Assembly: GCA_019448385.1 (NCBI GenBank)
Contig: JAGTXO010000007.1
Span: forward strand, 1,054,001 to 1,118,000
Source of the DNA: Diacronema lutheri
Lineage: Eukaryota; Haptophyta; Pavlovophyceae; Pavlovales; Pavlovaceae
Length of the DNA stretch: 64,000 nucleotides
Direction: 5' to 3'
How positions within the stretch are numbered: position 1 is the first letter of the stretch; each line of letters starts with the position of its first letter. A program made the position numbers and the translations under genes. The notes beneath the pieces were generated by a model. That model was not told where the DNA came from and searched no databases. It saw only the letters and a program-made list of their open reading frames with translations. Of this stretch, positions 49,785 through 60,028 are shown piece by piece.

Positions 49785-50603
49785 CTAGCGGGCCTTAAGG
49801 TGCGTATCGAGGAAGTACACGAGGCGCGACCAGGCCAACTCGATCGGCTTCTTGTCGTACACGGGGTGGCCGACCTTGGCGAGCCGCTCTTCGAACGTGG
49901 CGAACGGTACAGGGCTCGCCTGCATGAACGAGTGCCCGACGGTCGGGTACACGTGAAACTCGACCTGCGTGTTGCCGCTGGCGCGGACCTCGCGCGCGAG
50001 CCGCTCGCCCATCGCCATGTCCGAGAAGTACTTGAGGTTGTCGAGCTGCCCCCAATGCGCCTGCAGCGGCTTGTGGAACTTGCTCGCGTCGAAGAGGAGG
50101 AAGCTCGCGCCGTAGAAGGGCGCACAGCACGCGATGTCGTCCGAGCGTGCCGCTGCGCCGAGTGCGAGCACCGCGCCGTAGCACATGCCGACGATTCCGA
50201 CCTTTGGCGCGCCCTCGGCCTTGAGGTGCGCCGCGGCGTCTACGATGGCGCTCACGGAGCCGCTCGTCGGCATGAAGAGCATCACGAGCTTGGCCCAGAG
50301 CACACTCTTGCCCTCTGCCCAGCCACCGTACAGGTCGGGCACGAGCACGCGATACCCGTGCGACGCGAGGCGAGCGGCGTGCGCGTCAATGTTCGCCGCG
50401 CCCCACCACTCTTGCACGAGGATGACGGCGGGCGCTCCGACTGGCCCGAGCACGCGAGCGGGCAATTGCTTCGGCCCGTACTTGATCGAGAAGAAACGCT
50501 GCTCGTGCTGAGAGAGTGCCTATGTGCGTCGGAGGCGCGTGGCGGCGACGCGCACGCCTCAGCGGCGCGGCGCGCGGCGAGGGGTGCTGAGCGGCCGCAC
50601 CAT
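49785..50603 (-). pseudogene. Dienelactone hydrolase copy 2, probably inactive
   Basis: The catalytic part (49785-50519) is almost identical to copy 1, with WGAANIDAHAARLASHGYRV, GMCYGA and PTVGHSF. An ATG at 50603 corresponds to copy 1's start, but a TAG in the same frame at 50520-50522 (codon 28) interrupts the leader, and QHEQRFFSIKYGPKQLPA has drifted from the LLPITYGPKRLP of the other copies. No good ATG lies between the TAG and the core. It could still be made if the leader is spliced differently. It ends in the same KAR-stop as copy 1. Confidence 0.7.
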
Positions 50604-50619
50604 TTTACGTATTTCACGT

Positions 50620-51323
50620 TCGTCAGGCCCCTCGTCGCTGTATCGTTGTGATGAATCGTTTTTAATATTTAATTTTTTATCCAACTTTTTGGGGGTCGCC
50701 GAGAGGGTTCGAGATTTTGGATGGACCGAGAAAATGGCTTTTCACAAATCGCACGTCTTGACAACTTTCGCTTGAAATCTTCACCTGAAATATGATCATG
50801 ATGAAACGGTGAGAAATTTTGATGTGGGCACGCGCATACAATGAAGAGGAAAAAACACTCCGGATCCGCCTCGCCCATCTGGTCGGCGTGCCTGCGCCCT
50901 GTCGTCGACAAGCACAAGACGTCTCTCAGCAGCGAGGATGACTCTAGTCTTGGGCCATCGTGGCCTGCCTCAAGACGGGGCGAGACAGCCGCGCGCGCGC
51001 GCGCGCGCGCGCGCGCGTGACGCTCGCAAGCGCCCCCCGACCGGGAAGGGATCAAGCCAGCCCGTCCGTCAGGTCAGCTGGGTCGCCGCATACCTCACAA
51101 AAGAGAGTTCCATCCTTTCAACGCTCCTCTGCATCATCTCCTCGCTCGCACCGTCGAACGCGGGCGCCGAGCGCAACTGGTCCACTCACGACTTCATCGT
51201 CTCCACGCGCCGCAACCGTCCCACCGACGCGCGCGAGCGCAAGGTTGGCGACGGCAACGACGCGTAGCACAGCCGCGTCACAGAGCATCCTGCCTTTCCG
51301 CATCCAGACCCAGATGGGGGAAA
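50620..51323 (+). mobile_element. hAT-family DNA transposon remnant
   Basis: A frame at 50938-51267 ends in SLAPSNAGAERNWSTHDFIV then STRRNRP, the C-terminal dimerisation signature of hAT transposases (ERNWSTF.xIHxxKRNRL class). Only about 60 recognisable transposase residues remain; the catalytic part is not seen, so it is a fragment. The sequence before it (50620-50850) is strikingly AT-rich for this window, consistent with inserted DNA. No terminal inverted repeats or target duplication found by eye. It sits in the divergent region between DLH copy 2 and the partial coiled-coil copy, where unit A has unrelated sequence. Confidence 0.6.

Positions 51324-51368
<45 letters not shown>
51324..51368. 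repeat. 45-base poly-G tract
   Basis: Uninterrupted G run directly after the hAT remnant and before the second duplicated unit. Length may not be exact. Confidence 0.85.
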
Positions 51369-51369
<1 letters not shown>

Positions 51370-52018
51370 GGCACACTTTCCACATCGTCTGGTACTGGAG
51401 CGGTGAGATCGGGGGATCTTTTGTCACGCGTGTGCGGCCTTTGCTGATGGCAACTCACACCTTGGCCCGCATATGCAGCTCTGAATTGAGTGCGGCAAGA
51501 GGACGTTGCAAACGAGGGGCGTTGTCAACGTGCTCAGCCCATGATCGGCTTTGTCGATGAGAGTCACATGCCGCAGGCCGCGCACCGCGTGCGCTGCCGG
51601 CGGCGCAGCTCCTCGCCGCTCGCGCTCGCGCCGGCGCGCGAGGCCGCGCGCAGGCGAGCTGCTTCAGCGCCTGCGCGCGGCCGCCGACACGCGACTGCAC
51701 GTGCTCATGTGTCGTCCCACGCCAAAAGGTGCACGGGCCGCCCGCACCATCGGCCGACTCAAAGCGCGCAGTGTGCGACCATTGGCCCTCCTCAAGACCG
51801 ACAATGACGCGCTCGCCGCCCGCCGACGTCGCGAGAGCACGTGAGCGCCAGCTGCATTCCTGTGTGGCGCGGTGCGCGAGGTAAAAGCGCTCGCCATTGG
51901 TGCTCGGTCGCCATGCGACAGCAGCCGCGCTGCACGTCGCAGAACGTTGGCGCATATCGCGGCGGGAAGCCCGAACAAACACCGCTTCATGGTCCATGAT
52001 TCCTTCTCTGGTGGGGCA

Positions 52019-52340
52019 ATGGGGCCAGGGTGTGTGGACGTGGTGATCGACGGCCGCGTCTTCCGCGCGCCCGCCTCGCTCGTCGCGCAGGCGCAGCGCC
52101 TGGCCGTGCGCGCGCGCGCGCCGCGCTTGACTGGCGATGCGCTCGCGTCAGGTGAGCCCGGCCCGCCGGGCGCCGCGCCGCCAAACGCGGCCGACGCGTG
52201 GGGCGCGCAGGACGACGGCGCCCGCGCCGTGCGCGCGCGCGGGCTGGCGTTTGCAGACGACATTTCACAGCACGCCCGCGCTCGAAGAAGCCTTCGGAGC
52301 CGGTGCGACCCTTGCCGCGCATGCCTCCACCGACGCCGCG
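52019..52340 (+). pseudogene. Truncated second copy of the coiled-coil gene
   Basis: Starts at ATG 52019 and repeats the first 80 or so codons of the gene at 46915 almost exactly (MGPGCVDVVIDGRVFRAP, LTGDALASGEPGPPGAAPP). A deletion removes the MLELLGG segment and shifts the frame, and homology ends near 52340, where the sequence runs into short duplicated strings and then the DLH copy 3 tail. The duplicated block as a whole spans about 51590-52340 against 46490-47240. Confidence 0.8.
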
Positions 52341-52512
52341 CATGCCTCCACCGACCCTTGCCGCGCACTGCGCTTCGCGCTGCGCCCGGCGGGCCGGGCT
52401 CGCCGGACGCGGGCGTTTATCGAAGAAGGGCGAGCCGTGCGGCGTTGCAAAGACGGAGTGCGCCGGCCGGCTGCATGACTTGTTGCCGGCCCGGATGGCG
52501 CGCGCTGGCAAC

Positions 52513-53631
52513 TCAGCTCGCGCCGGCGGCGGTGGGCGTAGCTGCGCTCGAGTCGGCCGGAGGCGCAATCGCGCTCACGACGGCGGGGGCCGCAGCCGCC
52601 GCGCCTTTGAGCCCACCATCCGCGGCTCCGGCCGTCTCGCGCTCGGCGGCGAAGACCGCGCGCACCGCGGCGGGGGCCGCAGCCGCCGCGTCGTTGAGCG
52701 CAGCATCCGCGGCTTTGGCCGTCTCGTGCTCGGGAGCAGCAAGTACGCCCACCGCGGCCGGGGCCGCTGCCGCCGGCTGGTCGTGCGCGCCATACGCGCG
52801 CTCAGGTGGCTCGTGGGGCTTAAGGTGCGTGTCGAGGAAGGGCACGAGGCGCGACCAGGCCAACTCGATCGGCTTCTTGTCGTACACGGGGTGGCCGACC
52901 TTGGCGAGCCGCTCTTCGAACGTGGCGAACGGTGCAGGGCTCGCCTGCATGAACGAGTGCCCGACGGTCGGGTACACGTGAAACTCGACCTGCGTGTTGC
53001 CGCTGGCGCGGACCTCGCGCGCGAGCCGCTCGCCCATCGCCATGTCCGAGAAGTACTTGAGGTTGTCGAGCTGCCCCCAATGCGCCTGCAGCGGCTTGTG
53101 AAACTTGCTCGCGTCGAAGAGGAGGAAGCTCGCGCCGTAGAAGGGCGCACAGCACGCGATGTCGTCCGAGCGTGCCGCTGCGCCGAGCGCGAGCACCGCG
53201 CCGTAGCACATGCCGACGATCCCGACCTTTGGCGCGCCCTCGGCCTTGAGGTGCGCCGCAGCGTCCGCGATCGCGCGTATCGAGCCGCTCGTCGGCATGA
53301 AGAGCATCACGAGCTTGGCCCAGAGCACGCTTCGACCCTCTGCCTTGCCTCCGTACAAGTCAGGCACGAGCACGCGGTACCCGTGCGACGCGAGGCGCGC
53401 GGCGTGCGCATCAATATCCGCCGCGCCCCACCACTCTTGCACGAGGATGACGGCGGGCGCTCCGACCGGCCCGAGCATGCGAGCGGGCAGGCGCTTCGGC
53501 CCGTACGTGATCGGCAGGAGATGCTGCTCGTGCTGAGAATAAGCCTGTTCGCAACGGAGGCGCGCGGCGGCGACGCGCGCACGTCTCAGCGACGCGGCGC
53601 GCGGCGAGGGCCGCTGCGAGGCCCGCACCAT
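52513..53631 (-). CDS. Dienelactone hydrolase family protein, copy 3, with Ala-rich tail
   Basis: 372 residues from ATG 53631 (MVRASQRPSPRAASLRRA, aligned with copy 1's start). The hydrolase core is intact: ILVQEWWGAADIDAH, GMCYGAVLAL with the Cys nucleophile, and PTVGHSFMQA with the His. Unlike copies 1 and 2 it does not stop after DTHLK but continues KPHEPPERAYG into about 95 residues rich in Ala built of three loosely repeated 30-residue units (each with AAxAAPAAV and an AADxxL phrase). The tail probably arose by loss of the stop codon, because the same DNA lies untranslated after copy 2. Confidence 0.85.
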   Translation of the reverse strand: MVRASQRPSPRAASLRRARVAAARLRCEQAYSQHEQHLLPITYGPKRLPARMLGPVGAPAVILVQEWWGAADIDAHAARLASHGYRVLVPDLYGGKAEGRSVLWAKLVMLFMPTSGSIRAIADAAAHLKAEGAPKVGIVGMCYGAVLALGAAARSDDIACCAPFYGASFLLFDASKFHKPLQAHWGQLDNLKYFSDMAMGERLAREVRASGNTQVEFHVYPTVGHSFMQASPAPFATFEERLAKVGHPVYDKKPIELAWSRLVPFLDTHLKPHEPPERAYGAHDQPAAAAPAAVGVLAAPEHETAKAADAALNDAAAAAPAAVRAVFAAERETAGAADGGLKGAAAAAPAVVSAIAPPADSSAATPTAAGAS

Positions 53632-53809
53632 TGGCTTCTTGTTTGTTTGGAAGTCGCCACGAAGTGGATCGGGTTCGGGATTGCAACTACTTAACAACTC
53701 CTTCCGCCCCTTCTGGAGTTTCGGTCACCAACCGTTTTCGCTTGCCGCTTAGAACTGCAACGTCGGCCGCGCGTTCCTCGCTGACACGGGCGTTGGCAGG
53801 GAGAGAATC

Positions 53810-56800
53810 TCATCTGCCCGCCGCGCCGCCCGGCATCGGCTGCGCGGAGAGTCCAGCGCCCTTTGGCAGCTTCTTCCCGACCATCACGTCAATGTCTCTT
53901 GCCTGGTAGTAGTGCGGCGCGATCTCGACGAGCCACTCGGGGCGGATCTCCGTGATGGTGCGCATGTACTCCTTGGTGGTGAAGACGAGTTCGTGAAAGA
54001 CGACCCAGCGCGGCGGGTCCTTTGCGAGCGCGGACGACGGGTGCACGTGCACCGTCTGCGGGTTCTTCACAGTCCGGTAGTCCCCTGAGCCCTGCAGCTT
54101 TGCCGTGTTGTAAAAGTAGCCGGACAAAATCGCCTTGCGCAGCCCGTCCGGGTCGGCCGCCTCTGCCGGCGCCAGCTCGATCTCGGCCCGTTCGCACAGC
54201 TTTGCGAGCTGCTCGTGCACGTCTCGTGCGCGCTTCATCGAGCGCACCTGGATGAAGTTGTCGTAACACCATTGAGTGCCGTATCCGCACTCGGCCCACG
54301 CGCGGTACACGTGCAGCATCGTCGGGTGGTCGCCGTGCGGCCTGTGCGCCGCAAGGTAGGGAGAGGAAGAGGGAGGTGGGGGGGGGGGGGGGGGGAGGGG
54401 GGGCAGGGTTGGTGGCGGCGGTCAAGGAGCAGGCGCGGCGCGCAGTGCGCGAGGGGAGAGCGCGCGGCGTGGCGCCGCGTGTTGCGCGCCACCCCCACAG
54501 CGCGCCGGCGCGCGGGCGCGAGCGTGGCGCGGCCAGCGCGCCTGTTGAAGGCGATGCGCGCATTGTCGGCGTGCACGGCCTTGTCCTTTGGGCGGTAGAA
54601 GACCGAATTGCCAATCGAGAGCATCGCACAGACGGCGAGTGCGCAGTCGGCTACGTGGTAGCGACCGGCGGCGATGAGCGCCTTGGCCATTTGCGGGTCG
54701 AGCGGGAACTCGGCCATCTGCCGGCCGAGCTTGGTGAGCTCGCCCTTGTCGTTGAGCGCGCCGAGCGCGTAGAGCTGCTCGAGCGCGCGGATGAGCGTCT
54801 CGGCGGGCGGCGGGTCCATAAAATCAAAATGGAGCAGGTCGTTGATGCCGAGGCTCTTGAGCAGAAGGACGACGTTGCCCAGGTTGGTCCGCTGGATCTC
54901 GGGGATCACGTTGTCGTCCAGCTCGTGTAGGTACGCCCACTTGGTGTAGAGCCGGAAGCACTTGCCAGGCGCGACGCGGCCGGAGCGGCCGGCGCGTTGG
55001 TTGGCTTGCGAGCGCGCGCACGGCGTCACGATGAGCGACTCGACGCCCGAGCGCGGGTTGTACGAGTTCATCTTGACGAAGCCGGGGTCGATCACGTAGA
55101 CGATGTTGTCGATCGTGATGGACGTCTCGGCAATGTTGGTCGCGAGCACGACCTTGCGCGCGCCGGGCGGCGTCTTCTCAAAGATCTTGGCCTGCATGTC
55201 CGACGGCAGGTTGGCGTAGATGGGCAGCACGAGCAGCTCGCCCAGCTTGGTGCCAAAGCCGCGCGTGCGCTGCGCGAGCGCCTCCATCGCCGCCTCGATC
55301 TCCTCCTGCCCCGTGAAGAAGACGAGCACGTCGCCTGCCGGCTGCGTCAGGTGGATCTGCAGCACCGTCACGACCGCCGCCTCCATGTAGTCCGCCTCGG
55401 GCGCCTGCGTGTACAAAATGTCGACCGGGTAGCGCCGGCCGGGGATGTTGAAGACGGGCGCGCCGTCAAAGTAGTCGGAGAACTTGGCCGCGTCGAGCGT
55501 CGCCGACGAGATGAGCAGCTTGAGCTCGGGGCGGAAGCGCGCAACGTCCTTAAGCAGGCCGAAGAGCACGTCCGTGTGGAGCGTGCGCTCGTGCGCCTCG
55601 TCGAGCATCATCACCGAGTAGGCAGCGAGGTCGGGCTCGGAGAGGAACTCGCGCAGGAGCATGCCGTCGGTCATGTACTTGAGCACCGTCCGCTCCGACG
55701 TGCAGTCCTCGAAGCGGATCGAGTAGCCCACCTCGTGCCCCAGCTTGCAGCCGAGCTCGTCGGCGACGCGCTTCGCGACCGACATGGCCGCGACGCGGCG
55801 CGGCTGCGTGCAGCCCACCTTCTTGCCGCCGGCGGTGTACCCGCCCTCGTGCATGTACTGCGGGATCTGCGTCGTCTTGCCCGAGCCCGTCTCGCCCACG
55901 ATCACCAGCACCTGGTACTGCGCGACGGCCGCGAGCAGCTCGTCGCGGTACGGGTAGATGGGCAAGCTCGCGCGCTCGCGCGCCGTCGCCTCGGCGCTCG
56001 TCAGCTGGACGGGCGGTGGCGCGGCGCCGCGCGCGAGCGCGCCGTCCTTCGAGCCCGCCTCGCCGCCGCCACCACCGCCCAGCGTGCCCGCGATCACCTC
56101 GTCCGTCACGAAGGCGATCTGGTCGCCCAGCTCGAGTTCGAAACCGTCGTTGGCCGAGCGCTCGCGGCCCGCGCGCGCGCCGACGCGCGCGGTCGCCTTT
56201 GCGAGCTGCGCGCTCTCCCACTGCTCCTGCTCCGAGGCCTCGACGGGCGCCTCGTCCGCGTACCGCGCCGTCGCCAGGTCCATCCGCTTGGCCCGGTCCG
56301 CCGCCGTCACGCCGTCGCCGTCGTAGGCGTCGGGCATCCGGTAGCGGTCGTCGACGTCGACCTTTGCGACGCGCTGCTGCGCGAGCTCGTACAGCTCGCG
56401 CTTGAGCTCAAGCTCGGCGCGCTCGCGCTTCGAGAGCTTCTGGCCCTCGAACAGGAACGCCTCGTCCTCCAGCTCGTCGCGCGCCTCGTCCAGCTTGAGC
56501 CGCTCGCGCCCCTCGAGGTACTTGCGACGCGATGCCTTGCGCAGCTCGCCGAGCGCGCCGTCGCGCGTCTCCGCGTCGGCGGCGGCGAGCTCGGCCTCGA
56601 GCTTGCGCCGCGCGGCCTCGGCGGCGGAGCCCGAACCACCACCCACCAGCCGGCGCGTGCGCTCCGCGTCGCGCAGCCGCACGCGCTCGGCGAACGCGTC
56701 GCGCTCGGCCGCGTCGTCGGGCGCGTCGGCGGCGGGCGCGCTTGTGGGCACGCCCGCGGCGGCGGTGGCCGACTCGGGCTGCGTGCCCGTGACGGAGCGT

Positions 56801-57042
56801 TCAGGCGGCGGCGACGCGCGCCCGTCCGCCGCCGGCTCGACCGCTGCCGCCCGCGCGCGCTTGCGCGCACTCGGCGCGGCGGGCGGCGGGCGGGGCGGCG
56901 CAATCTCGAGCGGCGCGACGCCGGCGTCGCCGGCCTCGCCGTCGCCGTCGTCGTCGTCAAGCATGGCGTACGCGTCGTTGCTGCGAAGGAGCGCGCGCGT
57001 CTCCTTTCTTCGCAGCGCCTCCGCCGCGCGCGCCGCCGCCGC

Positions 57043-57073
<31 letters not shown>

Positions 57074-57312
57074 CCGCCCGGCGCGGCGCGCGCGACGAGC
57101 TCGGCCGCGAAGCGACGCGTCGCGGCCGAGTCAGGCAGGTCAAAGGTGAGGAGCTGCTTGGCAAGCGCGGCAGGCGAGCGCTCTTTGCGCGCGAGCTCCA
57201 CCACAAAGTCGACGAGCACCCGGTCCGACAGCCCCACCAGCTCGTGCAGCTGGTCGGCGACCCAGCGCGAGACCTCGCGCTGGGTCGGGTCCGCCATGCT
57301 GCTGGCCTCCAT
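53810..57312 (-). CDS. DHX16: DEAH-box RNA helicase DHX16/Prp2
   Basis: 1100 residues, exons 57312-54542 and 54341-53810. Spliceosomal ATPase that remodels the activated spliceosome before step one. Motifs: [15 protein letters not shown], Ia [21 protein letters not shown] ([14 protein letters not shown]), [33 protein letters not shown] and [20 protein letters not shown]. The PWI-like/charged N-terminus and the C-terminal blocks ([46 protein letters not shown]) are those of DHX16. The intron 54541-54342 needs a GC donor (AACAG/GCGCGC) to join FNR to [11 protein letters not shown]; it carries an 18-base G run on the plus strand, i.e. poly-C in the transcript. Confidence 0.95.
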
Positions 57313-57647
57313 GCCGCCACAGTTTCAAACGGGGCTGCGCCGCCCGCCCGTGACCAGCTGGCAGCTGCTCGTGACTCGTCGGAGGCCGAGTCGACCGACG
57401 CTCGGCGCTCGGCGGGTGTGCTCCAGACTTCGGCGCGGCAGCCGGTGTGGACGCGGTGGCCAGAGCGGGCGTGGGCAGAAAAGCGCGAGTGCGCCCGCGG
57501 CGGCCGGAGCAGGGGCGTTGGCGGAGGCCCTTTTTAGTTTTTAACCGATATTTTGCTGCTCCCCCCCCCCCCCGCCCCCCCCCCCCCCCCCCCCCCCCCC
57601 CCTCGCCGATTCTTCAAGTTCGGCATTCATTCAGACGCGTTCCCGCC
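57313..57647. promoter_or_regulatory. Divergent promoter region with a long poly-C tract
   Basis: 335 bp between the DHX16 and receiver-cyclin start codons. Holds an A/T patch (tttttagtttttaaccgatatttt, given here in part: 57530-57555) directly before a C run of 13, one G, then 28 C (57561-57602), about 45 bp before the cyclin-gene ATG. Confidence 0.5.
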
Positions 57648-59209
57648 ATGGCCGCAATCACCAGCCGTATGCCGGACCAGTTCGTCGCGCCGGAGCTTCT
57701 GCCGTCTCTCGAGGCGGAGGCACGCTCGCGCGACGGCGAGCCCATGCGTGTGCCCGGCACGTACGATCTGCCGCGCCGCCGCATGCGCGCGCTCATCGCG
57801 CCGCCGTCAGTGCCGGCGCTCCTTTCCGCGCACACGTCGGCGCTCGTCGTGGGCGGCGACGAGACCTTTGTGTGCGCGACGAGCGAGCTGCTGCGTGAAA
57901 TGGGCGTGCGCGTGCGCAGCAGCTCAACCGTCAGCGATGCGCTCACAGCGCTCGAGGAGGACATCGCTGAGAACGGCTGCATCACGTACGACCAAATCAT
58001 CGCTGAGGCGGAGGCGGACAACGACGGCGCCGGCGACGAGGAGGGCGCCGAGACGCTGGTGGCCGAGCTGCGCTCGACGTCATGGCCGGCAAGCGTCGTC
58101 TTTGTAACGCCACACTGGCCCAACCGCGCAGACCTCGCGCGCTTCACCCGCTGCGGCGCGCGCGCCGTCGTGCTCAAGCCGGTCAACCGGACGGAGCTGG
58201 GCCGCCTTTTCACGCACCTCAAGCGCACGCCGCATGAGGACATTTGGGCGTCGCGGCGCGTGGGCGGGCTGATCGGCTGCGCGGGCGCGTCCAACCGCCG
58301 CCGCGCCGCCAAGCCGCCCGCCGCGACGGTCCATTCAGCGCTCCCGTCCGCCGCGGAGCCGCGCCGATCGACGCCGCTGCACAACACGTGCATGGGGGTG
58401 GGCCTCGCCACCTTCTTGCACGTGCACGCGGGCAGGCAGAAGGGGCCAAAGCCAAAGCAGCGCTTTGAGGTGCACGCCTGCATGCCGCGTGCCCGCGCGC
58501 CGCCGCTGCGCCGCGCGCGCCGGCTCACGCGCGCACGCGCCGCGCCGGGACGCATCGACGCTCGCCTCGTCGCGCGCCGCAGGAGGCGGCTGTTTTCGAC
58601 TGCCAAACGATGGCGGGAGTCGTCGACGACGTCAATCCCGAATGGATTTACCGCTTTGTCGTGATCGTGATGGTCAACCTGCAGCTCGACGAGGAGCTGC
58701 TCGTCACCGCCGTCATACTGCTCGAGCGCGCGTGCCGCGTCGCCGAGCTCGTGCTCACGGCGGCGAACTGGCAGAGCGTGCTGCTCGCGGCGATCATCGT
58801 CGCGGCCAAGACGCATTACGACCAGAGCGTCTGGCTAGGCGACTTTGTCGATCGGCTGCGCATGTACCCGCTCGACGCTTCCTACCTGCACGAGATCGAG
58901 ATGGCGTTCCTCCGCGCGCTCCGCTTCTGCGTGATCGTCCGCCCCTCCTCCTTTTACCGGTACGCGGCGGAGATCGCCACGTTGCACGACAGCTACTGCC
59001 CGTACACGCGCTCGATGACGTGCGACCTCACCTACCGCATGCTCGCCAACGAGCGCTCTCCGTGGTCGCCGAGGGGCGCGCTCGCCGGCGTCGCGAGCGC
59101 CAACGGCAACGCGACGGCGCCGACGATCTGCGCACCGTGCGCGCCGGCGCCCGCCGCGCGCGCCAAGCCCGCGACCAAGGACGTTCTTGCAAAGGTGCTC
59201 TTCTGCTGA
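57648..59209 (+). CDS. Pseudo-receiver domain fused to cyclin Y-type cyclin
   Basis: 482 residues, exons 57648-58469 and 58583-59209; intron 58470-58582 (GTGCACGCC...GCCGCAG), phase 0. Residues about 60-185 have the response-regulator receiver layout: ALVVGGDETFVCATSELLRE, YDQIIAEAEADNDG, VVFVTPHW and RAVVLKPVNRTELGRLF. The conserved Thr and Lys-Pro are present, but the phospho-acceptor Asp position carries Glu and the acidic pocket reads GGDE, so phosphorylation is unlikely. Residues about 285-410 form a cyclin box closest to cyclin Y (PEWIYRFVVIVMVNLQLDEE, LERACRVAELVLTAANWQSV, AAKTHYDQSVWLGDF), a partner of PFTAIRE-type CDKs. The start lies in cgccATGg context. Confidence 0.8.
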
Positions 59210-59396
59210 CGCGCACACTTTGGTTGCCAGCTGCATGGACGCCCCAGCCGCCCCCAGGCGCTGGCAAGATTTTTGTTGGCCCTCCCAGTCTCGGCAGGAG
59301 GGCAGATTGCTGATTGCACCGCATCGTCGGGACGCCCTTCCAAACGTCGAATTTGAAACTGCACAGGGCAGTGCCGGCTGCACGCGCCCCGGCCAC

Positions 59397-60028
59397 TCAT
59401 GCGGCACCGGACGCGGCGCTTCCAACCGTCTCCACCACCACGCCTGCGCTCGCCGGAGCACGCGGAGCCGGAGCCGAGCTGCGGGCGTCTTGCCCGGCGC
59501 TGGCCTGCGGAGCACGCGGAGCCGGAGCCTGCGGGGAGTGCGCGTGGTAGCCTGTCGCGCTGGCGCCTTGCGCTGTGCGCCGGTGCGAGTCCGCCGCCTG
59601 CAGCCGCTCTGCCAGGCGCCGGGCGCGCGGTGACACGTGTGTATCGTCCTCATCGCAAACCTTTCGAATCGGGCGCACATCGGACGCCAGAGAGCGGGCG
59701 CGCCGGAGCGCGGAGCGGGCGTGCGCGCGCGTACGTCACCGCAGGCGCCGCGTGCGCGACGCAAGGCGCGCATGTAGGCAAGGCAGTGGACGGAAGCGGC
59801 GCGCACATCGCTATGGAAGAAGAAGGGTGAGCGGAACTCTTGCGCTAGGCTCTCGGACGCAAAGCTCGTTGCGGGCGCGCCCAGCACGTCGTCGAGGGTG
59901 CGCGCGTGCTTGAACGCGGGCAGCGCACGCTTGCGCACCGTCGGCCTGGGCGGGCTCTGCAGGTAGTCGCGCACTGTCACCGGTCGCTCTTCGTTCGAGC
60001 GCTGCTGGATCTGGTCGATGATCCCCAT
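59397..60028 (-). CDS. Small unknown protein
   Basis: 161 residues, exons 60028-59807 and 59660-59397, intron 59806-59661 (GTGCGCG...CGAAAG), phase 0. Not recognised. Exon 1 reads like a real protein (MGIIDQIQQRSNEERPVTVR, then ARTLDDVLGAPATSFASESL); exon 2 continues CDEDDTHVSPRARRLAERLQ, then a low-complexity Ala/Pro/Arg tail coded by a 54-bp-spaced direct repeat (ggagcacgcggagccggagc at 59455 and 59509). The unspliced frame stays open much further but becomes Arg-rich nonsense. ATG 60028 is the best start. Convergent with the cyclin gene. Confidence 0.55.

Noticed and set aside
50705-50720. ggttcgagat, another T-loop-like string
   Set aside because: No cloverleaf can be built with flanking bases; it lies in the AT-rich island with the hAT remnant.
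50995-51018. Alternating CG run as a Z-DNA regulatory element
   Set aside because: Similar (CG)n runs are frequent throughout this GC-rich window, so no special role can be claimed.
54997-57537. 846-codon open frame on the plus strand
   Set aside because: It lies exactly opposite the DHX16 helicase, is Arg/Leu/His-rich and resembles no protein; it is a by-product of G/C third positions.
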